Shown: positions 7,530 to 16,567, counted from the stretch's first letter. The stretch is 64,000 nt of DNA from Micavibrio sp. UBA1850 (GCA_002338525.1 DDIM01000004.1:124001-188000); one strand, 5' to 3'. Notes: a model not told the origin generated them from the letters alone. Numbers and translations: made by a program.

Positions 7530-8147
7530 ATGAAAATACAAAAAGCGCTAAAAGTTTCTCTTATCATTCTGGCTGGCCTTATTATTGGCTTATCCATTCA
7601 GGCTCTTAAAACATTAAGCGAGCCAATCCCTGAAAACGAACGTAGCAACGCAGTCTTCGCACCAGGATTTAACCCTGGTTTTAGCCTAATCAATCATGAG
7701 GGCGAACAAGTAACCGAGCAGGATTATAACGATAAATATCAGCTTGTTTATTTTGGATTTACATTTTGTCCTGAAATATGCCCAACAGAGCTACAGAAAA
7801 TGGTTCGTGCTTTGAACGAAATACCAGAGCATCAAGACGACATCTATCCGATGTTTATATCTGTTGATCCTGTGCGTGATACACCCGAAGTTATGAAACA
7901 ATATCTATCAAATTTCTCAGATGATTTTGTTGGCCTCACAGGGACAGAGGCACAAGTTGATGACGCCATGGCAGCCTTCAAAGTCTATGCCGCAAAGGCA
8001 GATGACCCCGCCTATGCAGAATACATGATGGATCATTCATCATATATCTACTTTCTCAACCAAAAAGGTGATCTGCTTGGTCTGTACGGCAAAAACAGTA
8101 CGCACGAAGACATTGCCAAGGATCTAAAAATACAATTCGGTAAATAA
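7530..8147 (+). CDS. SCO1/SenC copper chaperone for cytochrome oxidase
   Basis: The 205-residue protein has an N-terminal membrane anchor (about residues 6-26) and a thioredoxin-like domain outside the membrane. The copper ligands are visible: CPEIC (Cys80 and Cys84) and His169 in DHSS. SVDPVRDTPE at about 111-120 is the family signature. SCO proteins deliver copper to, or reduce, the CuA site of cytochrome c oxidase. The ATG lies one base after the T-run of the phoH terminator with no Shine-Dalgarno sequence, so translation may be leaderless or the true start may differ; the next residues are already the expected anchor. It converges with the SCP2-like gene, nine bases away. Confidence 0.92.
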   Translation: MKIQKALKVSLIILAGLIIGLSIQALKTLSEPIPENERSNAVFAPGFNPGFSLINHEGEQVTEQDYNDKYQLVYFGFTFCPEICPTELQKMVRALNEIPEHQDDIYPMFISVDPVRDTPEVMKQYLSNFSDDFVGLTGTEAQVDDAMAAFKVYAAKADDPAYAEYMMDHSSYIYFLNQKGDLLGLYGKNSTHEDIAKDLKIQFGK

Positions 8148-8156
8148 AAGTCGGCG

Positions 8157-8459
8157 TTAGTCTTCCAAAACCGAGTTAAGCTTTAAGGCAAGTCCCATAT
8201 TTCCTTTAACCTTCAGCTGCCCCATCATAAAGGCGATATTGGGGTCTTTTGTGCCGTTCAAAAACCCTTCAAACGTCTCAAGCGAACAAACCAAAGTTAC
8301 ATCTGATTCGTCTTCTTCATTCTTAATTTCTGGGGGAGATTGTGTAGAATCAACGAAAATCACGCCATCATCATTAAAATCAAATAGCACGCGAGCCTTG
8401 AGGTCTGGCGCATGCTTAATTTTCTCACCAATTTTTACTGTTGCATCTTCCAAGTTCAT
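8157..8459 (-). CDS. SCP2 sterol-carrier-domain protein
   Basis: This 100-residue product is a stand-alone SCP2-like lipid-binding domain: a helix with VKIGEKIKHAPDL at the start, a central strand region (VTLVCSLETFEGFLNGT) and the characteristic C-terminal AFMMGQLKVKGNMGLALKLNSVL. Such domains bind acyl-CoA, sterols or other lipids in a hydrophobic tunnel. It follows panC and an acyl-CoA dehydrogenase on the same strand, which fits a minor role in lipid handling, though substrate cannot be inferred. It is cytoplasmic, with no signal sequence. Confidence 0.85.
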   Translation of the reverse strand: MNLEDATVKIGEKIKHAPDLKARVLFDFNDDGVIFVDSTQSPPEIKNEEDESDVTLVCSLETFEGFLNGTKDPNIAFMMGQLKVKGNMGLALKLNSVLED

Positions 8460-8484
8460 ATCAATTCTCCTTCATGAATTATTC

Positions 8485-9318
8485 TTAATTAAGAGCCATA
8501 TTATCAATAAGTCGCACTGGTCCCAGATACGCCGCCACCAATACGCGTATCTCAATATCGTCTTGGAGACCGTACACTTCCGATAAATCATAGGCATTAC
8601 GAAGTGCCACATAATCAACTTTCGTAAAACCTGATGACATCAGCTCATCTTTCAGCGCAAGCTCCGCTTGCTTAATCGAGCCTGCCTTCAAGACATCTCC
8701 GGCTTGTTTTATAATTTTATTTAATCTTTGCGCGATTGAGATTTGTTCATCACTCAAATATGCATTTCGTGAGGAGAGCGCCAATCCTTGATCATCACGT
8801 ACAATAGGGCATCCGATAACATCAACGGCAATATTTAAATCTCTCACCATCTTTTGAATAACCTTCAACTGCTGGTAATCCTTTTCGCCAAAATAAGCAC
8901 GATCTGGTTGGATTTGCATAAACAGTTTATTGACGATAGTGGTCACACCCTCAAAGAAATGAGGTCGGAATGACCCTTCTAAAATCTCTGTAATGCCAGA
9001 TACCTTAACGGATGTATGAAAGTCTTTAGGGTATATCTCTGCCATGCTGGGTGCCCAAACGGCATCAACATTTAAACGATCAAGTTTCTTGCAATCTTCT
9101 TCTAATTGCCTTGGATAGGAATCAAAGTCTTCATGCGGCGCAAATTGCGCAGGGTTCACAAAGATACTAACAATTGTTACATCATTGTCTGAAAAAGATT
9201 TTTTAATTAATGACAAATGCCCTTCGTGCAAGGCGCCCATAGTGGGCACCAAGCCAACATAGCCTGAGATTTTATGTCGATAAGCGCGCAGCTCATCAAG
9301 AGTTCTTAGAATTTCCAT
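8485..9318 (-). CDS. panC: Pantothenate synthetase
   Basis: PanC (277 residues, normal length) condenses pantoate and beta-alanine with ATP, the last step of vitamin B5 synthesis. The nucleotide-binding motif VPTMGALHEGHLSL includes His31 and His34. FVNPAQFAPHEDFDSYPR and GEKDYQQL are standard pantoate-site segments, and LALSSRNAYLS is the KMSKS-like loop. The gene starts seven bases after the stop of the acyl-CoA dehydrogenase gene, so the two are probably co-transcribed. No panB or panD is in the window. Confidence 0.96.
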   Translation of the reverse strand: MEILRTLDELRAYRHKISGYVGLVPTMGALHEGHLSLIKKSFSDNDVTIVSIFVNPAQFAPHEDFDSYPRQLEEDCKKLDRLNVDAVWAPSMAEIYPKDFHTSVKVSGITEILEGSFRPHFFEGVTTIVNKLFMQIQPDRAYFGEKDYQQLKVIQKMVRDLNIAVDVIGCPIVRDDQGLALSSRNAYLSDEQISIAQRLNKIIKQAGDVLKAGSIKQAELALKDELMSSGFTKVDYVALRNAYDLSEVYGLQDDIEIRVLVAAYLGPVRLIDNMALN

Positions 9319-9325
9319 GCGCTGC

Positions 9326-11116
9326 TTAAAATGCCTCTGCTGGGCTATCCATTAATGTTTGGGCTCCAGCCATAATCATTTTAAATCGTGCATCTGCCTC
9401 AGGTAACATTCTTTGGAAGAAGAAACGACCTGTTCGAATTTTTTGTTCGTAAAACTCTTTATCGCCTTCACCAGCCTCCAGTTTCTCTTGCGCTTTTTCG
9501 ATCATCTGTATCCACATATACGCAAGTGCCACCAACGCAAATTGACGCAAATAGTCAACAGACGCAGCCCCCGCTTCGTTTGGATCTTTCAATCCTTTTT
9601 GTGCAATGGTTGCCGTTGATTGTTGCAACTTGGCAAAGGCCTTGGCCAACGGGAAAACAAATTCCGTCAACGCCTCGTTGCCTTGGTTGGCTTCGATATA
9701 TTCCGACACGGGGTGGAAGAAACGTCTTAATGAACGTCCCATATTCAACGCCAATTTTCGTCCTACAAGGTCAAGCGCTTGAATACCATTTGTACCTTCA
9801 TAGATCATCGCAATACGTGCATCACGCGCATATTGCTCAACACCATATTCTGCGATATATCCAGCCCCACCATGAACTTGAATGGCGTGGTTAGCAATTT
9901 CAAAACCCATGTCCGTTTGATATGCTTTAATAATTGGCGTCATAAGTGCCACAAGATCTTCTGCAGCCTCAGCCTGACTTTTATCTTCACTGCGTTCAGA
10001 AACATCAAGCGCCATTCCAACCCAATATGACAGCGCACGCGCCCCTTCAACAACTGAGCGTGACGCTAACAGCATACGTCGAATGTCTGGGTGCACAATA
10101 ATAGGGTCTGCTGGCTTTTCTGGGAATTTTGCCCCGCCAAGTGCGCGCATCTGCAAGCGGTCCTTGGCATACGCCACTGCATTTTGATAAGAAACTTCTG
10201 CAATACCAAGGCCCTGCATACCCACACCTAAACGGGCCGCGTTCATCATGGTAAACATGGCCTTCAGCCCTTTATGCTCAGCGCCTAATAATATGCCCTT
10301 TGCCCCTTCAAAATCCATAACACAGGTTGCTGAGGCTTTAATGCCCATTTTGTGTTCAATAGATGAACAACGCAGTGAGTTTTTCTTATCATCTTCTTCC
10401 GGCAAGAATTTTGGAACAATAAATAAAGAGATACCCTTCACACCCTCTGGGGCCCCTGGCAAACGCGCAAGGACGAGGTGGATAATATTTTCAGATAAAT
10501 CATGTTCACCAGCCGAAATATATATTTTTTGACCTGTGATCGCCCATGAACCGTCACCATCTGGATGCGGCTCTGCTTTTGTGCGGATCAATCCTAGATC
10601 TGTACCACAATGTGGCTCGGTCAGGTTCATAGTTCCTGTCCATGTCCCTGCAACCATTTTAGGTAAATATAGGTCTTTTTGCGCTTGTGAGCCGTGTATG
10701 AGAATGGCATCAATTGCGCCTTGGCTCAAACCCGGATACATACCAAATGAAAGGTTAGAAGAACATATCATTTCCTGCATCACAAAATTAACAGTGTGCG
10801 GCAGTCCCATGCCCCCGTATTCAGGATCAGCAGAAACACCCGTCCATCCGCCTTCTGTAAATAACTTATAAGCCTCTTTAAACCCTTTTGGCGTCGTGAC
10901 AACGTCATTGTCGTAGTGACAGCCTTCTTCATCACCGCTCATATTAATAGGAAACAATTGGTCTTCACAAAGCTTCGCACCTTCTTCAAGTATTTGATCT
11001 ATCAATTCGGCTGAGGCCGTATCCTCATAGGCTGGCAATTTGCTCAGACTTTCAACATTTAAAAGATCGTGCAAAACGAATCGAATATCATCAAGAGGGG
11101 CTGTATAGGTTGGCAT
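9326..11116 (-). CDS. Acyl-CoA dehydrogenase (FadE/DmdC-like, about 600 residues)
   Basis: This 596-residue flavoprotein has the extended acyl-CoA dehydrogenase architecture with an extra C-terminal domain. Visible features are MNLTEPHCGTDLG and GEHDLSENIIHLVLAR of the FAD/substrate site and NHAIQVHGGAGYIAEYGVEQYARDARIAMIYEGTNGIQALDLVGRKL, of which the Glu in YEGTNG is the expected catalytic base. The family includes long-chain acyl-CoA dehydrogenases and 3-methylmercaptopropionyl-CoA dehydrogenase; substrate cannot be told here. It would feed the FadJ/thiolase pair encoded at 56761-60305. It leads the operon with panC and the SCP2-like gene. Confidence 0.92.
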   Translation of the reverse strand: MPTYTAPLDDIRFVLHDLLNVESLSKLPAYEDTASAELIDQILEEGAKLCEDQLFPINMSGDEEGCHYDNDVVTTPKGFKEAYKLFTEGGWTGVSADPEYGGMGLPHTVNFVMQEMICSSNLSFGMYPGLSQGAIDAILIHGSQAQKDLYLPKMVAGTWTGTMNLTEPHCGTDLGLIRTKAEPHPDGDGSWAITGQKIYISAGEHDLSENIIHLVLARLPGAPEGVKGISLFIVPKFLPEEDDKKNSLRCSSIEHKMGIKASATCVMDFEGAKGILLGAEHKGLKAMFTMMNAARLGVGMQGLGIAEVSYQNAVAYAKDRLQMRALGGAKFPEKPADPIIVHPDIRRMLLASRSVVEGARALSYWVGMALDVSERSEDKSQAEAAEDLVALMTPIIKAYQTDMGFEIANHAIQVHGGAGYIAEYGVEQYARDARIAMIYEGTNGIQALDLVGRKLALNMGRSLRRFFHPVSEYIEANQGNEALTEFVFPLAKAFAKLQQSTATIAQKGLKDPNEAGAASVDYLRQFALVALAYMWIQMIEKAQEKLEAGEGDKEFYEQKIRTGRFFFQRMLPEADARFKMIMAGAQTLMDSPAEAF

Positions 11117-11213
11117 AGAAGGGACTCCTAATCAAAAGAGGTTAATATCTGATATATAATCATAACATTGCTTTAATTAAGAATATATTTCAAAAAACAA
11201 AAAAGGGAAATTA

Positions 11214-11504
11214 TTAGATTTTGTTGCGCTCTCGTTCACGGGCAATCGCGCGGATATTGTCTGCTAAACGCTCGTTATCCATTTTAGAAAGTATTTCACG
11301 CGCCTGCATCATGGGAGAGGCACTGACATCGACATCGGGAGTGACAGATTTTTTGCCTGTGATTTGTGCGGCTAGCTTTTGAAGGGTGTCTTCACCGATC
11401 GCCTCGCGCGCCCCTTCAGCGTTTTTTTGAAGCTGCGCCATAATTTCTGCACGGGACGGCGTGGATGCTTTAGGTTTGTTTTTAGATTTCTTCGACCAGA
11501 ACAT
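11214..11504 (-). CDS. Small conserved hypothetical protein
   Basis: A 96-residue, highly charged product with no signal or membrane segment. The N-terminus is very basic (WSKKSKNKPK); the C-terminus (MQAREILSKMDNERLADNIRAIARERER) looks like a long amphipathic helix. I do not recognise a domain. It lies 97 bases upstream of the acyl-CoA dehydrogenase on the same strand and could share its transcript. No clear Shine-Dalgarno precedes the ATG. Codon use and amino-acid composition look normal for the neighbourhood, so it is likely a real gene. Confidence 0.6.
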   Translation of the reverse strand: MFWSKKSKNKPKASTPSRAEIMAQLQKNAEGAREAIGEDTLQKLAAQITGKKSVTPDVDVSASPMMQAREILSKMDNERLADNIRAIARERERNKI

Positions 11505-11525
11505 AAATACTAGTCTATCACACTT

Positions 11526-11549
11526 TCACCCCAAATGTGAATGGGGTGA
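11526..11549. repeat. Inverted repeat upstream of the 96-residue gene
   Basis: TCACCCCA and TGGGGTGA form a perfect eight-base inverted repeat with an eight-base loop, lying between a lipoprotein stop and the next start. Neither side has a T-run, so it fits an operator or RNA hairpin better than a terminator. Confidence 0.5.
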
Positions 11550-11567
11550 TAAAAGAGCGGCTAGAAT

Positions 11568-12254
11568 TTAAATATCAAAACAGCCCCACATACCTGTTTT
11601 AGGGTCTGGTTTACATTCTGTTTTAGGCTGGCGTTCACCCATAATGTCTGAATGTACGTTTCTTGTGCCATGTAACAAGTCAGACTCGATATCTGCTATC
11701 GTGAGGTCCTTATTGCTTAATTCTTCTTCAACAACAGCTGTGGCCTCGTCACCAAATTTTGGAAACAAATCCTGCCTATGTATAGACATGATTCTTGAAA
11801 GTCCTTCATATTGGTTTTCAGGTGACGTACTTGACGCCATAGATAGGGCATCCAATACAACAACTCTCAATAAAGTTTTTGGTGTTTGACCTGTTAACTG
11901 CAGCGCACTAGCAAGCCCACGTTTCCCATCTTCAGATGCTGTCGATAATGACATCAGAAGGGACGCGGCCGTCAATGAGCGGTCTTCTTGCGAATACGAA
12001 GCATTTTGGATCAATAAAAGTTGCGAATAAAAAGACTGGCACCCATACACAGGTTTATCGCTTAGTTTCTGGCGTGATGGGCCAACATGTTCGCCCGTTT
12101 CTTCGTTTACATTAACGATTGTCGAACGTTTATGACATCCACCAGTAATTTCTTCGTTGATGACTTGAGGAGAAAGAGGAACGGAGCTACATGCTGCTAA
12201 AGTAGAAGCACCAAAAAAAGCAAACGCGCATTTTAGATTTTTAGCTGTATTCAT
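11568..12254 (-). CDS. Putative lipoprotein of unknown function
   Basis: The 228-residue product begins with a lipoprotein signal ending in LAAC (lipidated Cys22). The rest is soluble, with a Cys-containing N-terminal part (GGCHKRSTIVNVNEETGEHV) and a helical region rich in Leu/Ala/Ser. It ends with KPDPKTGMWGCFDI, so a disulfide is possible. I recognise no family. It lies 24 bases after the low-complexity secreted protein on the same strand, and the two are probably co-expressed and may act together at the outer membrane. Confidence 0.7.
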   Translation of the reverse strand: MNTAKNLKCAFAFFGASTLAACSSVPLSPQVINEEITGGCHKRSTIVNVNEETGEHVGPSRQKLSDKPVYGCQSFYSQLLLIQNASYSQEDRSLTAASLLMSLSTASEDGKRGLASALQLTGQTPKTLLRVVVLDALSMASSTSPENQYEGLSRIMSIHRQDLFPKFGDEATAVVEEELSNKDLTIADIESDLLHGTRNVHSDIMGERQPKTECKPDPKTGMWGCFDI

Positions 12255-12278
12255 TCTCTATCTCCCCTCAAGCAATAA

Positions 12279-13649
12279 TTATTTAGGTTGGAACATGTTT
12301 TGAATTGTCTTATTGGCTTCTGCTTTGAAGTCAAAGTCAATTTCGTTTCTCATGTAATCACGGATCACTTTTGTCGCTGACTTGCTTCCGTCAATTTCAA
12401 CTTCAGAGAATGCACCAATCCATAGCATTAGATCAGGGTTACGCTGGGCAATGGCCATTGTGATGGCTGCATGTTCTTGAATTGAAGCCTCATCATTTTC
12501 AACAGTCGTTGTAACAATGTTTCCGTTTTGGCGAACAGTGGTTGTTGTTGCGCCTGGTCCATCGTTTTCTAATGCATGTTGTGCATAGAGATAAAATGCT
12601 TGGAAGTCCTGATCCATTTTTACACGCTCAAGCTCATGAGCCTGAATGTCTTCTTGCTCTTCAATCACAGCAACCAAACATGTCAGCTTCTCTTGTTCAC
12701 GTGCGTCCAAATGTTCTGTTACACGAGCACGTTTTTCGAATTTTGAAGAACGATCATCATCTTCTAGCAACAAGTAATCACGAAGTGTAAGACCACCCAA
12801 ATCAACACCAGCCGGTGTTACTTTACTAAATGAGAACGCACCACTACCTTCAACAACAGCGCCTGCAATACCCAAGCTCCATCCGCTCATACATGAGTCA
12901 GGCACATAAACTGGTGCACTGTATGCTGTGCTACCTGCTGCTGCGGCTTCAAAGTTAGTAACTTGTGAGTTACCGTTATTGTTCGATGAAGATCTTGATT
13001 CAGATTCTGAGTTAGACTCTGATGTCTGGTGCTGGTTTTGCCCTTGGTTTTGCGCTTGCTCTTGTCCTTGCTCTTGCTCGGCTGTACCGCCCTCGCCACC
13101 TTGACCACCTTGGCCGCCCTGACCACCTTGGCCGCCCGTTGCAGAAACATCGCCAACAGATCCGCCAGTCGCATGTGAACCAACATTACCAATTTGCGTT
13201 GTTTGTGTGTTATCGCCTGTTTCAACTTCAGGACCACCAACATTAACATTTGTAGGGCCTGTATTGACTGTTGTTGGACCAACATTTGTTGTGTTTTCAA
13301 TTTCAGGGCCGCCCACGCTAACAGGAACAGTAACATTTGTATCACCAACTGTCTGAGTTGGGGCAATTGTTTGTTCGTATTCATCGCCGCCAATGTTGTT
13401 TGTTACGTTATTTGTAACAGGATTGCTAAGAGCGATTTTGTTGTGAACATCAACACCAACGCCTACACCAACATTTGTTTTATTATTGTTAACATTGTGG
13501 TTGTTAAGGTTTTGGTTTTGGTTAGCCGTTAGAGATGTGTTATCACCGATGTGGTTATTATCTCCCTCAACTTCGTATGTTTGGGCGTTAACGCTTGCCA
13601 TCATTGCTGTCAAAGCAACAGCTGTTGAGTAACGTGTAAATGTGTTCAT
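12279..13649 (-). CDS. Secreted low-complexity Asn/Gly/Gln/Ser-rich protein
   Basis: 456 residues. A signal peptide (1-22, cleavage VNA-Q) is followed by an Asn-rich segment (41-57), a VGVGVGVDV stretch (60-68) and repeats of VGGPEIE/VGGPEVE (112 and 137). Next come a Gly-rich run of GGQ units (171-188), a Glu/Gln-rich run (190-208) and a Ser/Glu/Asn run (210-228). Residues 245-456 look globular, with a Cys pair (253 and about 325) and a charged helical region. The composition suggests a surface or matrix-type protein with a folded C-terminal domain. No family is recognised. It is transcribed with the lipoprotein gene downstream and divergently from the gene at 13942. Confidence 0.75.
   Translation of the reverse strand: MNTFTRYSTAVALTAMMASVNAQTYEVEGDNNHIGDNTSLTANQNQNLNNHNVNNNKTNVGVGVGVDVHNKIALSNPVTNNVTNNIGGDEYEQTIAPTQTVGDTNVTVPVSVGGPEIENTTNVGPTTVNTGPTNVNVGGPEVETGDNTQTTQIGNVGSHATGGSVGDVSATGGQGGQGGQGGQGGEGGTAEQEQGQEQAQNQGQNQHQTSESNSESESRSSSNNNGNSQVTNFEAAAAGSTAYSAPVYVPDSCMSGWSLGIAGAVVEGSGAFSFSKVTPAGVDLGGLTLRDYLLLEDDDRSSKFEKRARVTEHLDAREQEKLTCLVAVIEEQEDIQAHELERVKMDQDFQAFYLYAQHALENDGPGATTTTVRQNGNIVTTTVENDEASIQEHAAITMAIAQRNPDLMLWIGAFSEVEIDGSKSATKVIRDYMRNEIDFDFKAEANKTIQNMFQPK
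13094..13137. repeat. Short tandem repeat encoding Gly-Gly-Gln units
   Basis: An 18-base unit (read on the plus strand as GACCACCTTGGCCGCCC plus one base) occurs about twice in tandem with a degenerate half unit before it. It codes for the glycine-rich run of the secreted protein and is a likely site of length variation. Confidence 0.75.
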
Positions 13650-13941
13650 AATCTAATCCTTTATAAGGTTTATTTTTGTAAGTCCGTAAATATAATGGCT
13701 GAGGTTTTCTCACATATGAAAATTTATGTCAACAAAAAGAATTAATTATATATTTTTCAGTATCTTACAAGGCCAACAAACACGCATTAATTAAAATATT
13801 ACCTTTTTATTTTATAGGTCATGAATACATTTGAAATAGATATTATCTATATATATCAGTGACTTGGAAATTTGCCCTTGCTATCAAATTTTAAAAACTA
13901 TATATACGTGGACATAATTATTAACACAGGCGCACTAAGTT
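13650..13941. other. AT-rich divergent intergenic region
   Basis: These 292 bases separate two divergently transcribed genes and hold both promoters. A plus-strand promoter candidate lies at 13878-13906. On the minus strand a TTGACA can be seen about 80 bases before the secreted-protein start but without a good -10. No coding frame is supported. Confidence 0.6.
13878..13906 (+). promoter_or_regulatory. Promoter candidate for the gene at 13942
   Basis: TTGCTA (13878-13883) and TATATA (13901-13906) are separated by 17 bases, 35 bases before the start codon. Confidence 0.5.
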
Positions 13942-15573
13942 ATGACGACACGAACTATTACTTTAGAAGAACCAAAGAAATATCAAAAAAGCTGGATGAG
14001 CCGCTTAGCAGATAGGTTCCGCTCTGAGGACAAAGATTATGACCCCATCACGCAGATAAATGCCAATGCGCCCGAGGCAAATGTAAAAGAAGAGCTGGCA
14101 CAAACACCCTCACGCTCGTTCTTTGGTAAGGTGAAGGATCAATTCGTTGTAAAAGAAGAAAGAGAAAAATGGGCTGATCGTGGCGTGCAAGTGGCCGCCG
14201 GAGCGCTCGTCGGCATGAGCCTTAAATCAGCCTTCCAAGCAGTGGCCGTAGTATCAGGCGCCTCTGCGCTGACAGCAGTAGCTGCTGCGGCGGCGGTCTC
14301 GGCAAAAACGGTTTATGACATTGGTGCTCAGCATTACGATAACAACAGACAAGAAGGGCAAAGCAGAGCCCTCTCGTTTAAGGCCGCTGCAAAAGACATC
14401 TTTTCAGACAAAACTGATCGCTCAATGATCACATCTGCCATGAAGAAAAATGCCCTCTTCGCAGTCGGTATGGCTATCCCTTTTTCTTCAGAAATCCTTG
14501 AGGCAGGCGCACCTATATATGAAAAGCTAGCCTCAACTGTTTCTGAATACCCACTTGCAGACAAGGCACAGGCTTTAAAAAATGAAGTTTCAGCAAGCGT
14601 TGGTTCATTTTTAAATACTGCCAAAAACACTATTAGTGGGTGGGGCAACTGGTTTACAAAATCACAATCATTGCAACAATCAGCACCTTTGCCTGAAACA
14701 TCAGCGCCTGAAAAACAAACGGCACAAACATATCATCAAAACTATGTCACAAAACAAGGACCTAACGCGACCATGGACGCCTATGATGCATATTTATTTG
14801 GTCAAGCAAATGGCGATAACATAACTGTGCCATATAGTGCTGAAGATGATCTTGCAGTAACAGACCCAACATCAAACATAGATCTTCAGGGGCTATCACC
14901 CATGGAGAAAATTGCAAATCTGTTCCCTGATCTCGTTGGTAAGGCTGTATGGGAAATTCGTGATTTTGCCCATGAGCAGGTCTGGAATGGAGATCGTGCC
15001 GATGGACTTCAGATATACCAACTCCTTGCAGACAGCGGCGACAAAATCGCCATGAAAAACATGGACTGGTTTACTGAACACAATTTCGTAGAGACTGTGT
15101 CAGAAGCAGAGATGTTTGCGAGCATGGACTTGAACGATCAGGCCCTAGATATACATGAGCGTGCTATGGCAGGAAACCCACAGGCACAAAACGATCAGGC
15201 TATTGGTCTTTTAAACGGTATGTTTGGCTTCCCTGAAAAATTTGCACTTGGTTTAGAAAAGCTGGATGAGGTTGCAAGCCTTGGACACGAAAAATCTCTA
15301 AATGATATTCAAACACTCATTGATGCCGAGATGGTCAACATCAAGGATCTTAGCATGGAGACGAGACAGCATCTTGCCATTCAGATAAACGGTTTTGAAG
15401 CCGCATGTAATAGAGCCGAAGAAACCTGCGTTTTCAAAGACGGTATAAGTGATGAACGCAAAGGTGATTTAAGCCACACGTTCGCAGGCTTGAATGATGC
15501 GCTTCCTAAACAAAACCCAATCATCGCAATTGGTAAAAAAGCAGCTGCACAATTTGTAGCAAATTTTAAGTAG
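13942..15573 (+). CDS. Large protein with hydrophobic Ala-rich segments and SEL1-like C-terminal repeats
   Basis: 543 residues. The first 80 are charged and hydrophilic. Residues about 82-125 are strongly hydrophobic and Ala/Val-rich, and a second hydrophobic stretch lies near 165-185, suggesting membrane insertion. A Gln/Pro/Thr-rich linker (about 235-270) leads to a helical C-terminal half. There, YQLLADSGDKIAMKN, HERAMAGNPQAQNDQAIGLL and KLDEVASLGHEKSLNDI resemble degenerate SEL1/TPR repeats. No signal peptide is visible. I do not know its function. SEL1-type and membrane-inserting proteins are frequent among Dot/Icm substrates, so an effector role is conceivable, but that is speculation. 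Confidence 0.65.
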   Translation: MTTRTITLEEPKKYQKSWMSRLADRFRSEDKDYDPITQINANAPEANVKEELAQTPSRSFFGKVKDQFVVKEEREKWADRGVQVAAGALVGMSLKSAFQAVAVVSGASALTAVAAAAAVSAKTVYDIGAQHYDNNRQEGQSRALSFKAAAKDIFSDKTDRSMITSAMKKNALFAVGMAIPFSSEILEAGAPIYEKLASTVSEYPLADKAQALKNEVSASVGSFLNTAKNTISGWGNWFTKSQSLQQSAPLPETSAPEKQTAQTYHQNYVTKQGPNATMDAYDAYLFGQANGDNITVPYSAEDDLAVTDPTSNIDLQGLSPMEKIANLFPDLVGKAVWEIRDFAHEQVWNGDRADGLQIYQLLADSGDKIAMKNMDWFTEHNFVETVSEAEMFASMDLNDQALDIHERAMAGNPQAQNDQAIGLLNGMFGFPEKFALGLEKLDEVASLGHEKSLNDIQTLIDAEMVNIKDLSMETRQHLAIQINGFEAACNRAEETCVFKDGISDERKGDLSHTFAGLNDALPKQNPIIAIGKKAAAQFVANFK

Positions 15574-15643
15574 GCGAAGAAAAGCAAAAAATGATAGTCT
15601 CTGTGTGAATTTTTACTTTTTCACTAAGGATCAATCATAGCAC

Positions 15644-16558
15644 ATGCCTAACACGACTGATAAAATAAAGGTTATTGCTGGCCCCACGGCGAGTGGGAAA
15701 TCGTCTTATGCGCTGGGTTTGGCGCAAAACAATAACGGCGTTGTGATTAACGCTGATTCTATGCAGCTATACAAAGACCTTCCTATGCTCACCGCGCAAC
15801 CTACTTTAGAAGAACGCGCACTAACTCCTCATAAATTGTATAGTGTGCTTGACGCATCACAACCATCCGATGCTATGCGCTGGGCTGAGATGGCTAAAAA
15901 AGAAATCCAAGAATGCCTCGATCAGGGCAAGACACCCATTATTACGGGGGGTACAGGATTTTACTTAAAGGTTTTGATGGAAGGGCTTTCGCCCATGCCT
16001 GATGTACCCGAAGAAACACGCGCCTTTGCCACAAAACTACAAGACACAATGGGCAATCCAGCGTTTCATGCATTACTTGCCGCAAAAGACCCTGAAAGCG
16101 CACAAAAAATTGATCCCTATAATACGCAGCGCCTCATCCATGCGTGGGAAGTGCTAGAGGCCACAGGCAAGCCATTATCCTACTGGCAGTCCCTGCCTAA
16201 AGAAGGTGTTGTCAAAGATTGGGAGTTTGACATCACAATTTTACTACCTGAGCGCGAACGTCTTTACCAAAACATTGAAAAGCGTTTTGACATGATGTTA
16301 AACAACAACGTTATGGACGAGGTTCGCGCACTGCACAGACGCGTTGAAAAAGGCGAGGTTAAACCCACCGCCAATATCATTGTGGCACACGGCTATCGCG
16401 CACTCAGAGATTACCATTTAGGTGAAAAAACATTGGATGAGGCCCGTACAATTGGTATTCAAGACACTAGACATTACGCAAAGCGCCAATTCACATGGTT
16501 TAAAAACCAAATCAAACAAACGCAAAACATCACAAAACTGAACTACATAGATATATAA
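15644..16558 (+). CDS. miaA: tRNA dimethylallyltransferase
   Basis: MiaA (304 residues, normal length) transfers a dimethylallyl group to A37 of tRNAs reading U-starting codons. Visible motifs are the P-loop GPTASGKS (13-20), VINADSMQLYKDLPMLTAQPT, ITGGTGFYLKVL and the late RHYAKRQFTWFKNQ tRNA-binding segment. AAGGAT upstream of the ATG supports the start. It stands at the head of a run with the hydrolase and transporter genes, nine bases before the former. Confidence 0.97.
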   Translation: MPNTTDKIKVIAGPTASGKSSYALGLAQNNNGVVINADSMQLYKDLPMLTAQPTLEERALTPHKLYSVLDASQPSDAMRWAEMAKKEIQECLDQGKTPIITGGTGFYLKVLMEGLSPMPDVPEETRAFATKLQDTMGNPAFHALLAAKDPESAQKIDPYNTQRLIHAWEVLEATGKPLSYWQSLPKEGVVKDWEFDITILLPERERLYQNIEKRFDMMLNNNVMDEVRALHRRVEKGEVKPTANIIVAHGYRALRDYHLGEKTLDEARTIGIQDTRHYAKRQFTWFKNQIKQTQNITKLNYIDI

Positions 16559-16567
16559 ACGACACCC

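Noticed and set aside
13094..13137. CRISPR array
   Set aside because: The repeats are directly adjacent 18-base units in a coding frame for Gly-Gly-Gln, without spacers. No CRISPR or cas gene was seen elsewhere in the window.
12887..13393. A 168-residue minus-strand frame inside the low-complexity gene
   Set aside because: It is the shifted frame of repetitive coding sequence; the main frame has a signal peptide and a folded C-terminal part.
11568..15573. Prophage or genomic island
   Set aside because: The genes look accessory, but there is no integrase, transposase, tRNA attachment site or phage structural gene in the stretch.
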